8,954 bases of DNA from an uncultured Chthoniobacterales bacterium (GCA_955652855.1 CATPCN010000706.1:1-8954), one strand, 5' to 3'; shown: positions 1 to 6,332, counted from the stretch's first letter. Program-made: numbers and translations. Notes: generated from the sequence alone by a model not told the origin.

Positions 1-473
1 CTCTCGATCAAGGCAAGATCGACAATCCTACCGCTCCGGATGTTGTGCTCGCGTTTCGCTGGAACGATTCGAAGAATCAGTTCGGCGTTCCAGGAATGAT
101 CGACGCAGATTGGCAACGCGCCGCTGGAAAGGGCACGCATGCGACGCTCAGCAGATTCGACATGCACAACACGCTCATCGCCGCCGGACCGGATTTTCGT
201 CGCGGCGAAATTGACGATTCACCCACTGGCAATGTCGATCTTGCGCCGACCGTCGCGCACATTCTTGGGATAGCGTCGCCGGAAAAAATGGACGGCAGAA
301 TTTTAAGCGAAGCGATGATTGATGCGCCAACTAAATTGCCGACGCCAAAGACGACGACATTGGAAGCGACGCGCAAATTTCCCAACGGGAGCTGGCGACA
401 ATATCTGCGCGTGACCGAACTCAACGGCACCAGTTACCTCGACGAAGGCAACGGCGACTTCGTCGGACGGTGA
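1..473 (+). CDS. Alkaline-phosphatase-superfamily phosphoesterase, C-terminal part
   Basis: The 5' end is cut by the window. The reading frame is open from base 3 and stops with TGA at 471-473, giving about 156 residues. The segment GTHATLSRFDMHNTLIAAGP is typical of the C-terminal metal-binding part of type I phosphodiesterase/nucleotide pyrophosphatase and sulfatase-like enzymes, in which the His of G-x-H (codon 138-140) is a metal ligand. The following SPTGNVDLAPT and MDGRILSEA segments, and a terminal WRQYL...NGTSYLDEGNG, also fit that family. It would hydrolyse a phosphate or sulfate ester, probably outside the cytoplasm, but the signal peptide and nucleophile lie upstream and cannot be seen, so the substrate is unknown. 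The gene is convergent with secG, with one base between the two stop codons. Confidence 0.85.
   Translation, partial: LDQGKIDNPTAPDVVLAFRWNDSKNQFGVPGMIDADWQRAAGKGTHATLSRFDMHNTLIAAGPDFRRGEIDDSPTGNVDLAPTVAHILGIASPEKMDGRILSEAMIDAPTKLPTPKTTTLEATRKFPNGSWRQYLRVTELNGTSYLDEGNGDFVGR
15..24 (+). repeat. 10-mer motif AAGATCGACA, copy 1
   Basis: Exact copy in the phosphoesterase gene, read as Lys-Ile-Asp in the gene frame. It is followed by AT, so the 11-mer form is not complete. Confidence 0.75.
233..242 (-). repeat. 10-mer motif AAGATCGACA, copy 2
   Basis: Exact copy on the minus strand with the extra T (11-mer form). The phosphoesterase gene reads the complement as Val-Asp-Leu. Confidence 0.75.
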
Positions 474-474
474 T

Positions 475-930
475 TTATTTCTTCGGCGTCGCCGAAGCAG
501 AAGGCGCCGCGCTTGGCGCAACCGGCATACTTGCCGGCGGAACAATTCCAATCGCTGCGCCGGATGCGGGCGGCGAACCAGCAGGAGTTGTCGGCGCAGA
601 CGTCGTCGGGATAGGCGGCGGAACTGCATTCGTTGCCGGCGCGGTCGCTTGCGTTTTCAGCAATTCTCGCCGCACGGCGCTGTTCGCGGTCCCTTTGTGC
701 GAGTACAAGATCGACAGGACAAAAGTGAGCATAAAGAAAATGCCGGCGAGCCAGCTCGTGACTTTTGTCAGCACATTGGTCGTCTGCGCGCCGAAAATAT
801 TTTCGGTCACGCCACCACCAAACGCCGCGCCCAAGCCTTCGCTCTTCGGGCGCTGCATCAGGATCACCAAGATCATGAGCAGCGCGGTCAGGACGTAAAG
901 CGTGAGCAGAAAATTAATCAAAGTGCTCAT
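475..930 (-). CDS. secG: Preprotein translocase subunit SecG
   Basis: The 151-residue protein is the small SecG subunit of the SecYEG channel in the inner membrane, which assists SecA-driven export. Two hydrophobic helices are visible at about residues 4-24 and 58-78. They flank the family hallmark LMQRPKSEGLGAAFGGG, followed by the NIFGAQTTNVLTKVTSWLA segment. Residues from about 90 onward form a low-complexity Ala/Pro/Ser/Thr tail ending in PKK, which makes the protein about twice the length of a minimal SecG. The ATG at 930 was chosen because helix 1 begins right after it; an in-frame TTG at 951 would add only seven residues. No strong ribosome binding site is seen at either. It is the last gene of the minus-strand block, behind mazG and repeat A. 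Confidence 0.93.
   Translation of the reverse strand: MSTLINFLLTLYVLTALLMILVILMQRPKSEGLGAAFGGGVTENIFGAQTTNVLTKVTSWLAGIFFMLTFVLSILYSHKGTANSAVRRELLKTQATAPATNAVPPPIPTTSAPTTPAGSPPASGAAIGIVPPASMPVAPSAAPSASATPKK
707..716 (+). repeat. 10-mer motif AAGATCGACA, copy 3
   Basis: Exact copy inside secG, where the coding strand is read as Leu-Ser-Ile-Leu, a different codon phase from the Val-Asp-Leu copies. Followed by GG. Confidence 0.75.
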
Positions 931-983
931 CGGGACGGGCAATATCGCCAAGCTTGACTATTTGTAAATGACAGCGATCAGCC

Positions 984-1059
984 GTCATCCCGAGCGAAGC
1001 GAGGGATCTCTCGGTTGCTCTAGATCGAATGAGAGATGTTTCGCTTCGCTCAACATGAC
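984..1059. repeat. REPIN-like inverted repeat A
   Basis: Two 29-base arms, 984-1012 and 1031-1059, are inverted around an 18-base centre. Both share GTCAT, a perfect 11-base core GAGCGAAGCGA, and ATCTCTC. They differ at two triplets: CCC...GGG in the left arm, GTT...AAC in the right arm when read on the minus strand. Each arm can therefore form its own ATNNN/N'N'N'AT stem. The element lies in the gap between the mazG stop (1100) and the secG start (930). It could act on the mazG 3' end or the secG leader, but no T-tract is present, so a terminator role is only a guess. Confidence 0.85.
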
Positions 1060-1099
1060 AGCCCGTCACGCCGCCGCCAGCGAAACCTTCGATTCCGTG

Positions 1100-1870
1100 T
1101 TACGCACTGTGCTTGATCGATTCCCAAATCGCATCCAGCTTGGCAAGATCGACATCGCCCAACTGTTTTCCCTGCGAACGCAAACGGTCTTCGACCCGGT
1201 TAAATCGCGCGACGAATTTATCGGTCGCACCTTGGAGCGCGCTTTCGGCATCGAGATTGCTTTTGCGCGCGAGATTAACGACCGCGAAAAGCAGATCGCC
1301 AATCTCGTCGGAAATTTTATGTCGATCTTGTGACGCGATCGCTTGCTTCGCTTCATTCAGCTCTTCATCCACTTTTGCGATCACATCACTGAGTTCGGCC
1401 CAATCGAAGTTCACGCGCGCGGCTTTGCTTTGCGCTTTTTGCGCGCGCATCAACGCCGGCAGAGCCGCCGGCAAACCATCGAGATAATGAACGGCGGCGT
1501 CTTTTTTCTCGTCGCGTTTGATTGCATCCCATTGTTTCAAGACCGCGCCGGAATCGCGAACGTCACTTTTCCCGAAAACATGCGGATGCCGCCTAACGAG
1601 TTTATCCGTCACTTCGTGAATGACATTGTCGATGTCGAAACGGCCGGCTTCGCGCGCAATCTCCGCATTCATCACGATGAGCAGCAAGAGATCGCCCAGT
1701 TCTTCGCGAAAATTTGCGGTATCTTTCGCGCGCACCGCGCCGGCCACTTCGTAAGCTTCCTCGATCAACGCAGGGAGCAACGATTCGTGTGTTTGTTCAC
1801 GGTCCCACGGGCAGCCGCCCGGCGCACGCAACTGCGCGACGATTTCGCACAGTTTCCCGAATCCTGTCAT
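1100..1870 (-). CDS. mazG: Nucleoside triphosphate pyrophosphohydrolase MazG
   Basis: The 256-residue protein matches full-length two-domain MazG, which hydrolyses (d)NTPs to NMP and pyrophosphate and clears abnormal nucleotides in the cytoplasm. Near the N-terminus stands GGCPWDREQTHESLLP (18-33), then the magnesium-binding EExxE (37-41) and E57-xx-D60 of the first all-alpha domain, and RRHPHVFG. The linker VLKQWDAIKRDEKK follows. The second domain repeats the pattern with KVDEELNEAKQA and DEIGDLLFAVVNLAR, and the protein ends with a typical RFNRVEDRL stretch. The ATG at 1870-1868 gives the usual N-terminus, yet that codon lies inside repeat B and no Shine-Dalgarno sequence precedes it. The gene lies between DUF2270 and secG, all on the minus strand. 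Confidence 0.95.
   Translation of the reverse strand: MTGFGKLCEIVAQLRAPGGCPWDREQTHESLLPALIEEAYEVAGAVRAKDTANFREELGDLLLLIVMNAEIAREAGRFDIDNVIHEVTDKLVRRHPHVFGKSDVRDSGAVLKQWDAIKRDEKKDAAVHYLDGLPAALPALMRAQKAQSKAARVNFDWAELSDVIAKVDEELNEAKQAIASQDRHKISDEIGDLLFAVVNLARKSNLDAESALQGATDKFVARFNRVEDRLRSQGKQLGDVDLAKLDAIWESIKHSA
1145..1154 (+). repeat. 10-mer motif AAGATCGACA, copy 4
   Basis: Exact 11-mer form near the 3' end of mazG; the gene reads the complement as Val-Asp-Leu. Confidence 0.75.
1320..1329 (-). repeat. 10-mer motif AAGATCGACA, copy 5
   Basis: Exact 11-mer form in mazG, read in a third phase as Gln-Asp-Arg-His, which is evidence that the DNA word and not a peptide is repeated. Confidence 0.75.
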
Positions 1871-1957
1871 TCTGAGCGAAGCGCAGCGAAGTCGAAGAAT
1901 CCCGCGGCCTTAACTTCAAGTTTCACAACGGGATCCCTCGACTTCGCTCGGGATGAC
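1866..1957. repeat. REPIN-like inverted repeat B, spanning the DUF2270/mazG gap
   Basis: The left arm (1866-1903) and right arm (1930-1957) are inverted copies of the same family as repeat A. The left arm reads GTCAT TCT GAGCGAAG... TCGA AGA ATCCC; the right arm, on the minus strand, reads GTCAT CCC GAGCGAAG TCGA GGG ATCCC. The left arm has 10 extra bases that duplicate the CAGCGAAG core. Again TCT pairs with AGA and CCC with GGG within an arm. The element fills almost the whole 90-base gap between two genes: its left edge contains the mazG start codon, and its right edge is 3 bases from the DUF2270 stop codon. Confidence 0.88.
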
Positions 1958-1960
1958 ATT

Positions 1961-2680
1961 TCAAATCCGCCACAACGACCGGTGCGTGCCGAATTCAGAA
2001 ATTTCGCCGGACGATTTTTTACTTACGTAAATCGTGATGCCGATCACGCTGACGAGCGTTGCGACAAAGATGAACGCTACCAGCCAGGAGGGAATGTGTC
2101 CGATCCGCAATGCGCGATAAAACGACGGCAAACTGTCGACCGGCGCGCCGGCGTGGAGAAATATTTTCGTCACCCACGCCACCATGATGAGGATGAAAAT
2201 GAAAACGTAGTTGCGTTTCAGTCGACGCCCGACGGCTTCCAGCTTGGTGATTTTGAAGCAGGGCAGAATCAAATCTTCGCACACCAATTTTTTCCACTCG
2301 CCCTGCAACATGTCGCGATTCTCCATCACCATCGGGACAAGAAAATGCGCTTCGAGCATGCGGATGCGCGCACGGAAAGCGTCGTAAAATCGATAACGCC
2401 GCGCTTCGATCCAAAGCATTCCCCAGACGATGGCGAGATTGAAAAAGAAAATGATGTGCGGCACGCCGGCATTTGCAAACGCGATTGTGATGATGGCCGT
2501 GCTGCTCGTGATCGCCCAATTGGTCGTGATGTCGAGGCGCTGCCGCCAAACCATGATGCGGCCCATTTCGCCGCGGTAAAAATGCGACATGGCATTGACG
2601 TAGCCCGGATCGTAGATGCTTTTCTGGAGCGAGATCGTTGCCTCGTCGGTCGGTGCGCCCGGAATGTTTTCAGTTGTCAC
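1961..2680 (-). CDS. DUF2270 integral membrane protein
   Basis: The 239-residue protein resembles the DUF2270 family of predicted membrane proteins, whose function is not known. The diagnostic stretch is HFYRGEMGRIMVWRQRLD, followed by TTNWAITSSTAIITIAFA, IEARRYRFYDAFRARIRMLE and a later ENRDMLQGEW. Hydrophobic segments appear at about residues 53-70, 76-92, 159-177 and 200-220, so the protein is probably anchored by about four helices with Arg-rich loops. The start is GTG at 2680, with AAGAAG about six bases upstream as a weak ribosome binding site. It stands 89 bases after the glycosyltransferase and just before repeat B. Its neighbours do not suggest a role. Confidence 0.85.
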   Translation of the reverse strand: MTTENIPGAPTDEATISLQKSIYDPGYVNAMSHFYRGEMGRIMVWRQRLDITTNWAITSSTAIITIAFANAGVPHIIFFFNLAIVWGMLWIEARRYRFYDAFRARIRMLEAHFLVPMVMENRDMLQGEWKKLVCEDLILPCFKITKLEAVGRRLKRNYVFIFILIMVAWVTKIFLHAGAPVDSLPSFYRALRIGHIPSWLVAFIFVATLVSVIGITIYVSKKSSGEISEFGTHRSLWRI

Positions 2681-2695
2681 GGCTAACTTCTTAAC

Positions 2696-2723
2696 TGGAT
2701 AACTGGCTTTGCCAGATAATCCA
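2696..2723. repeat. Imperfect hairpin in the leader of the DUF2270 gene
   Basis: TGGATAACTGGC, TTT, then GCCAGATAATCCA form a stem with a three-base loop: five base pairs CTGGC/GCCAG next to the loop, a small asymmetric bulge, and five more pairs TGGAT/ATCCA. It lies 15 bases upstream of the GTG start of DUF2270, on the AT-rich part of the gap after the glycosyltransferase. No T-run follows on the minus strand, so it is not a clear terminator. It might affect access to the weak ribosome binding site, or be another dispersed palindrome. Confidence 0.5.
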
Positions 2724-2769
2724 ATTATTCCTCTTTATGGTCCTAGCTCTTGTCGATCTGCGCGCCAAA

Positions 2770-3531
2770 TCAGTTTTGCTCAGCTGAATTCAAGGGCGCG
2801 GCCATTCCCGTTGGATAGACATTTTTTTGGCCACGATAATACCAGCGATGCAATCGGTGCGGCGAGACGCTCAACTTGAAAAGAAGAAGAAAAATTCCGT
2901 TTTGAATGCTCGTGCGCCACGCGCCGCGCCGGAGATGACGCCGCGCCGACGATCGCACTGGCGGATCGAGAATCGCGATCTTGCCCTCGTTGCGTAATCG
3001 CCGCGAAAATTCGACATCTTCCATAAGCGGCATTTGCGCAAAGCCGTGCAGGCTCAGAAAAACTTCGCGCCGGACGAAGACAGTTTGATCGCCGAAGAGC
3101 GTTCCGCCGTGCTGCGTGAGAAAACGTGCGACGCGTTCCAGCCAAACTAATCGCGGGTGGCGTCCGTCGAACTTCCGAAAAAATGCGCCGCCGATGATCT
3201 CGCGATCGGACAACGCGGTTTCGATCGCGGCCAGGTGCGCGCCCGTCAACTCGGTGTCGGCGTGTTGAAAAATGAGAACGTCGCCGTGGGCAAACATGGC
3301 TCCGACGTTCATTTGCGCACCGCGGTTTGGCGCCGAGCATCGAATAAACGCCGCGCCTGAAGCCGTCGCGATTTTTTCCGATTCATCATCGCCCGATGCG
3401 TCCACCACAATCAATTCCGGCGACATGTCGATCTTGCGCAGCGCGGGCAGAAGCGTCGCGAGATTTTCCGCGTCATGCCAGGAAGGAATGACGACACTGA
3501 GTTTGAGCCGAGGCTCAGCCGGCTCGCTCAC
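2770..3531 (-). CDS. Glycosyltransferase, TIGR04283-type (GT2 fold)
   Basis: The 253-residue protein is a GT-A fold sugar transferase of family 2 type. It starts with the nucleotide-binding LSVVIPSWHDAENLATLLPA (11-30), followed by ELIVVDASGDDES (39-51) and NRGAQMNVGA (69-78). The metal/donor motif at 90-93 reads HADT where many relatives have DxD. GDQTVFVRREVF (148-159) and PLMEDVEFSRRLR (168-180) carry the acidic ED pair, and SSARRH follows. These features match the family named TIGR04283, which NCBI links to arsenosugar biosynthesis when it sits with radical SAM partners; no such partner is in this window, so the substrate is left open. The GTG start at 3531 overlaps the TGA of the rhomboid-like gene (GTGA), which implies translational coupling. 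Confidence 0.87.
   Translation of the reverse strand: MSEPAEPRLKLSVVIPSWHDAENLATLLPALRKIDMSPELIVVDASGDDESEKIATASGAAFIRCSAPNRGAQMNVGAMFAHGDVLIFQHADTELTGAHLAAIETALSDREIIGGAFFRKFDGRHPRLVWLERVARFLTQHGGTLFGDQTVFVRREVFLSLHGFAQMPLMEDVEFSRRLRNEGKIAILDPPVRSSARRHLRRGAWRTSIQNGIFLLLFKLSVSPHRLHRWYYRGQKNVYPTGMAAPLNSAEQN
3426..3435 (-). repeat. 10-mer motif AAGATCGACA, copy 6
   Basis: Exact 11-mer form in the glycosyltransferase gene, read as Lys-Ile-Asp-Met. It follows a gap of about 2.1 kb without an exact copy. Confidence 0.75.
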
Positions 3532-4382
3532 TGCGAGTTTTTCAACAGGCGCGCGCGCGCGCGATCGAGCATGAGGCGCTCATTCGCGGAGAGGCTGCCG
3601 ATTCCATGCTTCGAGATTTTTTCCAGGATGGGATCAATCGATTCGTGCACATTCTCCGGCTCGACGGCGCGCCGTGCGATTGGTTTCGGGATAACTTTGA
3701 ATTTCGGTTTCGGTTGCAAACGCGCCATTAAATTGTCCCACCACACGAGCTCGGGCCCGATTCCGCGCAAGCGCACAAACACGAAAGCAACACCGATGCT
3801 CATCCCAAGGATCGCGATGCTCGACCAATCCCGGCCGGCCATCGCGCCCAATGTCCCGATGGCGGCGAGAATAATAGCGACCCACTTCGCCGTCATTCGA
3901 AATAGCAACTCGGCTTGCGGATAAATCGCGGCGAAAGCCACGAAAATTCCGAAATGCAACGCGGCAGAACCGACCATGGCTGTTCGTTGCCACAGGCCCC
4001 AAATCGCAAGCAGCACACTCGGCGCGAAAATGAGCAGCGCATAGAGCCCGATGAAAGCGCGTCGGCCGATGAAGCGTTCCACTTCGCGTCCGAAAACGAA
4101 CAGCATGTACATTTCGACTGCGAACCAAAGCAGCGCCGAGCCCGAGTAAGGCACATGCAGAAAAGCGTAAGTGAAAAGTTGCCAGACATGTCCGGCGTGC
4201 ACGACTTGGTCGCTATCGAACATCAAAGAATTCAACGCGGTCGGCGGGCCGAAGGCTAATGCGAAACAGATCAGCACCATCAAGCTGACGTGCACGATCA
4301 CGAGCAGCGTGGTGACGTGAATCGGGTACCGGCCCATCCAGGCAACCGGTTTGTAATCATCGGAGGTGGTGACTCCGAACAT
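3528..4382 (-). CDS. Rhomboid-like membrane protein, catalytic residues degenerate
   Basis: From ATG 4382 the protein has 284 residues. The rhomboid fold is shown by a first helix (about 22-44), VWQLFTYAFLH (66-76, the W-x-x-x-T-x-x-F-x-H signature), FVFGREVERFIG (95-106), and four further hydrophobic helices to about 203. The place of the GxSG nucleophile reads VGSAALHFG, with Ser139 kept but the following Gly replaced by Ala. The last-helix A-H-x-x-G is replaced by a segment around IAILGMSIG without His, and the loop His/Asn pair is missing, so proteolysis is doubtful. A cytosolic tail with IDPILEKISKHGIGSLS, as in other rhomboid-like proteins with a DUF6576-like end, closes the protein. 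An upstream in-frame extension to 4784 was rejected because it crosses pckG and looks non-coding. Confidence 0.85.
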   Translation of the reverse strand: MFGVTTSDDYKPVAWMGRYPIHVTTLLVIVHVSLMVLICFALAFGPPTALNSLMFDSDQVVHAGHVWQLFTYAFLHVPYSGSALLWFAVEMYMLFVFGREVERFIGRRAFIGLYALLIFAPSVLLAIWGLWQRTAMVGSAALHFGIFVAFAAIYPQAELLFRMTAKWVAIILAAIGTLGAMAGRDWSSIAILGMSIGVAFVFVRLRGIGPELVWWDNLMARLQPKPKFKVIPKPIARRAVEPENVHESIDPILEKISKHGIGSLSANERLMLDRARARLLKNSQ

Positions 4383-4517
4383 GCGGCAATTTAACCGCGT
4401 CGAGTCGGTCGGCGCAAGCAACGCTTCGTCCTCCCAAAACGTTACCGCGAAAATTTGCTTGGAGAAGCGGGCGAAGCGGCGAAAATTATCTCGCTCTCGC
4501 AATCGCGAAAGATCGAC
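4383..4517. promoter_or_regulatory. Divergent intergenic region between rhomboid-like gene and pckG
   Basis: The 135 bases separate two genes transcribed away from each other, so promoters for both the minus-strand block and pckG should lie here or nearby. I found no convincing -35/-10 pair: TTGCTT at 4455 and AATTAT at 4484 are 23 bases apart, too far for a sigma-70 site. The right end (4507-4517) is purine-rich GAAAGA followed by the last bases of the 10-mer repeat motif. The call rests on gene orientation only. Confidence 0.4.
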
Positions 4518-4518
4518 A
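4509..4518 (+). repeat. 10-mer motif AAGATCGACA, copy 7, at the pckG start
   Basis: Exact 11-mer form whose last two bases are the first two of the pckG ATG. The AAGA at its left end overlaps the only purine-rich ribosome-binding candidate. Confidence 0.75.
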
Positions 4519-6332
4519 TGAAAAATCTTGCGCCTGCAATATCCCCGTCGAGCGGCATCGGCGATTCCAAATTCACGAATCAAGCGGTGCTCGATTGGGT
4601 GCATGAAGTAGAGACGCTGACGGAGCCCGAAAATGTTTTTTGGTGCGACGGGTCCGATCGCGAAAACGAATTTCTTCTCGATCAAGCGCAGCAACAAGGC
4701 GTGGTGATCAAGCTGAACGACAAAAAAGTCCCGCGCTCGTATTTGCATCGCTCGAATCCGAACGACGTCGCGCGCGTCGAGCAATTCACGTTGATCTGCA
4801 CGCCGACAAAAGAGGAAGCGGGACCGACAAATAATTGGGCCGCGCCCGTCGAAACTTATTCAAAGCTCCAGGGAATGCTAAAAGGCGCGATGCGCGGCCG
4901 GACGATGTTTGTCATTCCCTACATCATGGGCCCGCCCGATTCGCCGCTCGCCAAAGTCGGATTCGAAATTACTGATTCGGTCTACGTCGTTCTGAGCATG
5001 CGCATCATGACGCGCATGGGCGCGGTTGCCACGAAACGGCTAGGCAACGATGTGAACGCGGAATGGAATCGCGGCCTACATTCATTGCTTGATGTTGATC
5101 CTGCGCGCCGGTTCATCTGCCATTTTCCGCAGGACAACACCATTATGTCCGTCGGTTCGGGTTACGGCGGAAATGTTTTGCTGAGCAAAAAATGTCTCGC
5201 GCTTCGCATCGGTTCGTATCTGGCAAAAAAACAAGGCTGGCTCGCCGAGCACATGTTGATCCTCGGCGTCGAATCGCCCGAGGGCCGCAAGCATTACATG
5301 GCGGCCGCGTTCCCGAGCGCGTGCGGCAAAACAAATTTCGCCATGCTCATTCCGCCGAAACATTTCGCCGGCTGGAAAGTCACGACCGTCGGCGACGACA
5401 TCGCCTGGATGCAAATTCGCGACGGCCGTTTGTACGCGGTCAATCCGGAGAACGGTTATTTCGGCGTCGTGCCGGGGACGAGTTACAAATCGAATCCCAA
5501 TGCGATGAAGTCGATCGGACACGACACGCTTTACACAAATGTCGCGCTGACCGACGACGGCGACGTTTGGTGGGAAGGCAAGGATGGCGCGTCGCCCAAG
5601 CACGCGATCGATTGGCGCGGCAATGATTGGACGCCCGAGGCAAAAGAAAAAGCTGCGCACCCGAACAGCCGTTTCGCGACGCCGATGCTCAACAATCCGG
5701 TGCTCGATCCGAATGTCGAAAAAGGAGAAGGCGTTCCGATCAGCGCGATCATTTTCGGCGGTCGTCGCAGCGACACGATGCCGCTCGTTTTCCAAGCGCT
5801 CGACTGGGAGCACGGCGTTTATGTCGGTGCGACGATGGCTTCGGAAACCACCGCCGCTGCGACGGGCGCAGTCGGTCAGGTGCGACGCGATCCGATGGCG
5901 ATGCTGCCGTTTTGCGGTTACAACATCGGCGAATATTTTCGGCACTGGCTCGAAATCGGAAAGCGCCTGACCAATCCGCCGCTCATCTTTGATGTGAATT
6001 GGTTTCGCAAAGGCGATGACGGAAAATTTCTCTGGCCCGGCTTTGGTGACAACATGCGCGTTTTAAAATGGATGATCGACCGCTGCGAAGGTTCCGATGC
6101 CGCCGTTAAATCTCCGATCGGTTGGCTGCCGCGCCCTGACGATCTCGATCTTGCTGAGCTCGACATGCCGCACAAGGCGATTGTCGAACTTCTCGGGATC
6201 GATCACGAAGAATGGCAAATCGAGCTCACCGCGCACGACAAATTTTTCCAATCGCTCGGAGGCGTTGTTCCTGATGAATTGCTAAAGCAGCGCGAGAAAC
6301 TCGCCGCACGCTTCGTCGAAATCGCGAAATAA
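4518..6332 (+). CDS. pckG: Phosphoenolpyruvate carboxykinase (GTP)
   Basis: The 604-residue enzyme converts oxaloacetate and GTP to phosphoenolpyruvate, GDP and CO2, the entry step of gluconeogenesis in the cytoplasm. The length and motifs are those of the GTP class. WCDGS stands near residue 40, FPQDNTIMSVGSGYGGN in the middle, and the P-loop FPSACGKTNFAM at 265-276 has the class-specific Cys269 and Lys271. GDDIAW (292-297) binds metal, NPENGYFGVVPGTS follows from 309, and FGGRRSDTMPLV (413-424) contributes substrate Arg. PFCGYNIGEYF and FLWPGFGDNMRVLKWM complete the C-terminal part. ATG 4518 was chosen over an in-frame TTG at 4455, which adds 21 residues unlike the family; GAAAGA lies five bases upstream as a weak ribosome binding site. 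A nested inverted repeat follows directly after the TAA. Confidence 0.97.
   Translation: MKNLAPAISPSSGIGDSKFTNQAVLDWVHEVETLTEPENVFWCDGSDRENEFLLDQAQQQGVVIKLNDKKVPRSYLHRSNPNDVARVEQFTLICTPTKEEAGPTNNWAAPVETYSKLQGMLKGAMRGRTMFVIPYIMGPPDSPLAKVGFEITDSVYVVLSMRIMTRMGAVATKRLGNDVNAEWNRGLHSLLDVDPARRFICHFPQDNTIMSVGSGYGGNVLLSKKCLALRIGSYLAKKQGWLAEHMLILGVESPEGRKHYMAAAFPSACGKTNFAMLIPPKHFAGWKVTTVGDDIAWMQIRDGRLYAVNPENGYFGVVPGTSYKSNPNAMKSIGHDTLYTNVALTDDGDVWWEGKDGASPKHAIDWRGNDWTPEAKEKAAHPNSRFATPMLNNPVLDPNVEKGEGVPISAIIFGGRRSDTMPLVFQALDWEHGVYVGATMASETTAAATGAVGQVRRDPMAMLPFCGYNIGEYFRHWLEIGKRLTNPPLIFDVNWFRKGDDGKFLWPGFGDNMRVLKWMIDRCEGSDAAVKSPIGWLPRPDDLDLAELDMPHKAIVELLGIDHEEWQIELTAHDKFFQSLGGVVPDELLKQREKLAARFVEIAK

Noticed and set aside
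931..951. TTG start of secG seven residues upstream
   Set aside because: ATG 930 begins directly before the first membrane helix as in other SecG proteins; the TTG has no better ribosome binding site.
1930..1937. GGGATCCC as a separate palindromic operator
   Set aside because: It is part of the right arm of repeat B and needs no extra explanation.
984..1957. The two repeats as a CRISPR array
   Set aside because: Only two units about 880 bases apart with a gene between them, internally inverted, and no regular spacers.
1343..2686. Open plus-strand frame of 447 codons across mazG and DUF2270
   Set aside because: It runs antisense to two recognised genes and through repeat B, and its translation is rich in Arg, His and Asp as expected for a shadow of GC-rich coding DNA.
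4455..4489. TTGCTT and AATTAT as a sigma-70 promoter for pckG
   Set aside because: The spacing of 23 bases is too long and both boxes are weak.
4455..4517. Earlier TTG start of pckG
   Set aside because: It adds 21 residues that do not resemble the enzyme N-terminus, while ATG 4518 has a purine-rich site upstream.
4383..4784. Upstream extension of the rhomboid-like gene to 418 residues
   Set aside because: The added 134 residues run antisense through the start of pckG, are Arg-rich without hydrophobic or family pattern, and come before a good ATG at 4382.
5082..5945. Minus-strand open frame of 287 codons inside pckG
   Set aside because: Antisense shadow of the well-conserved pckG; no recognisable domain.
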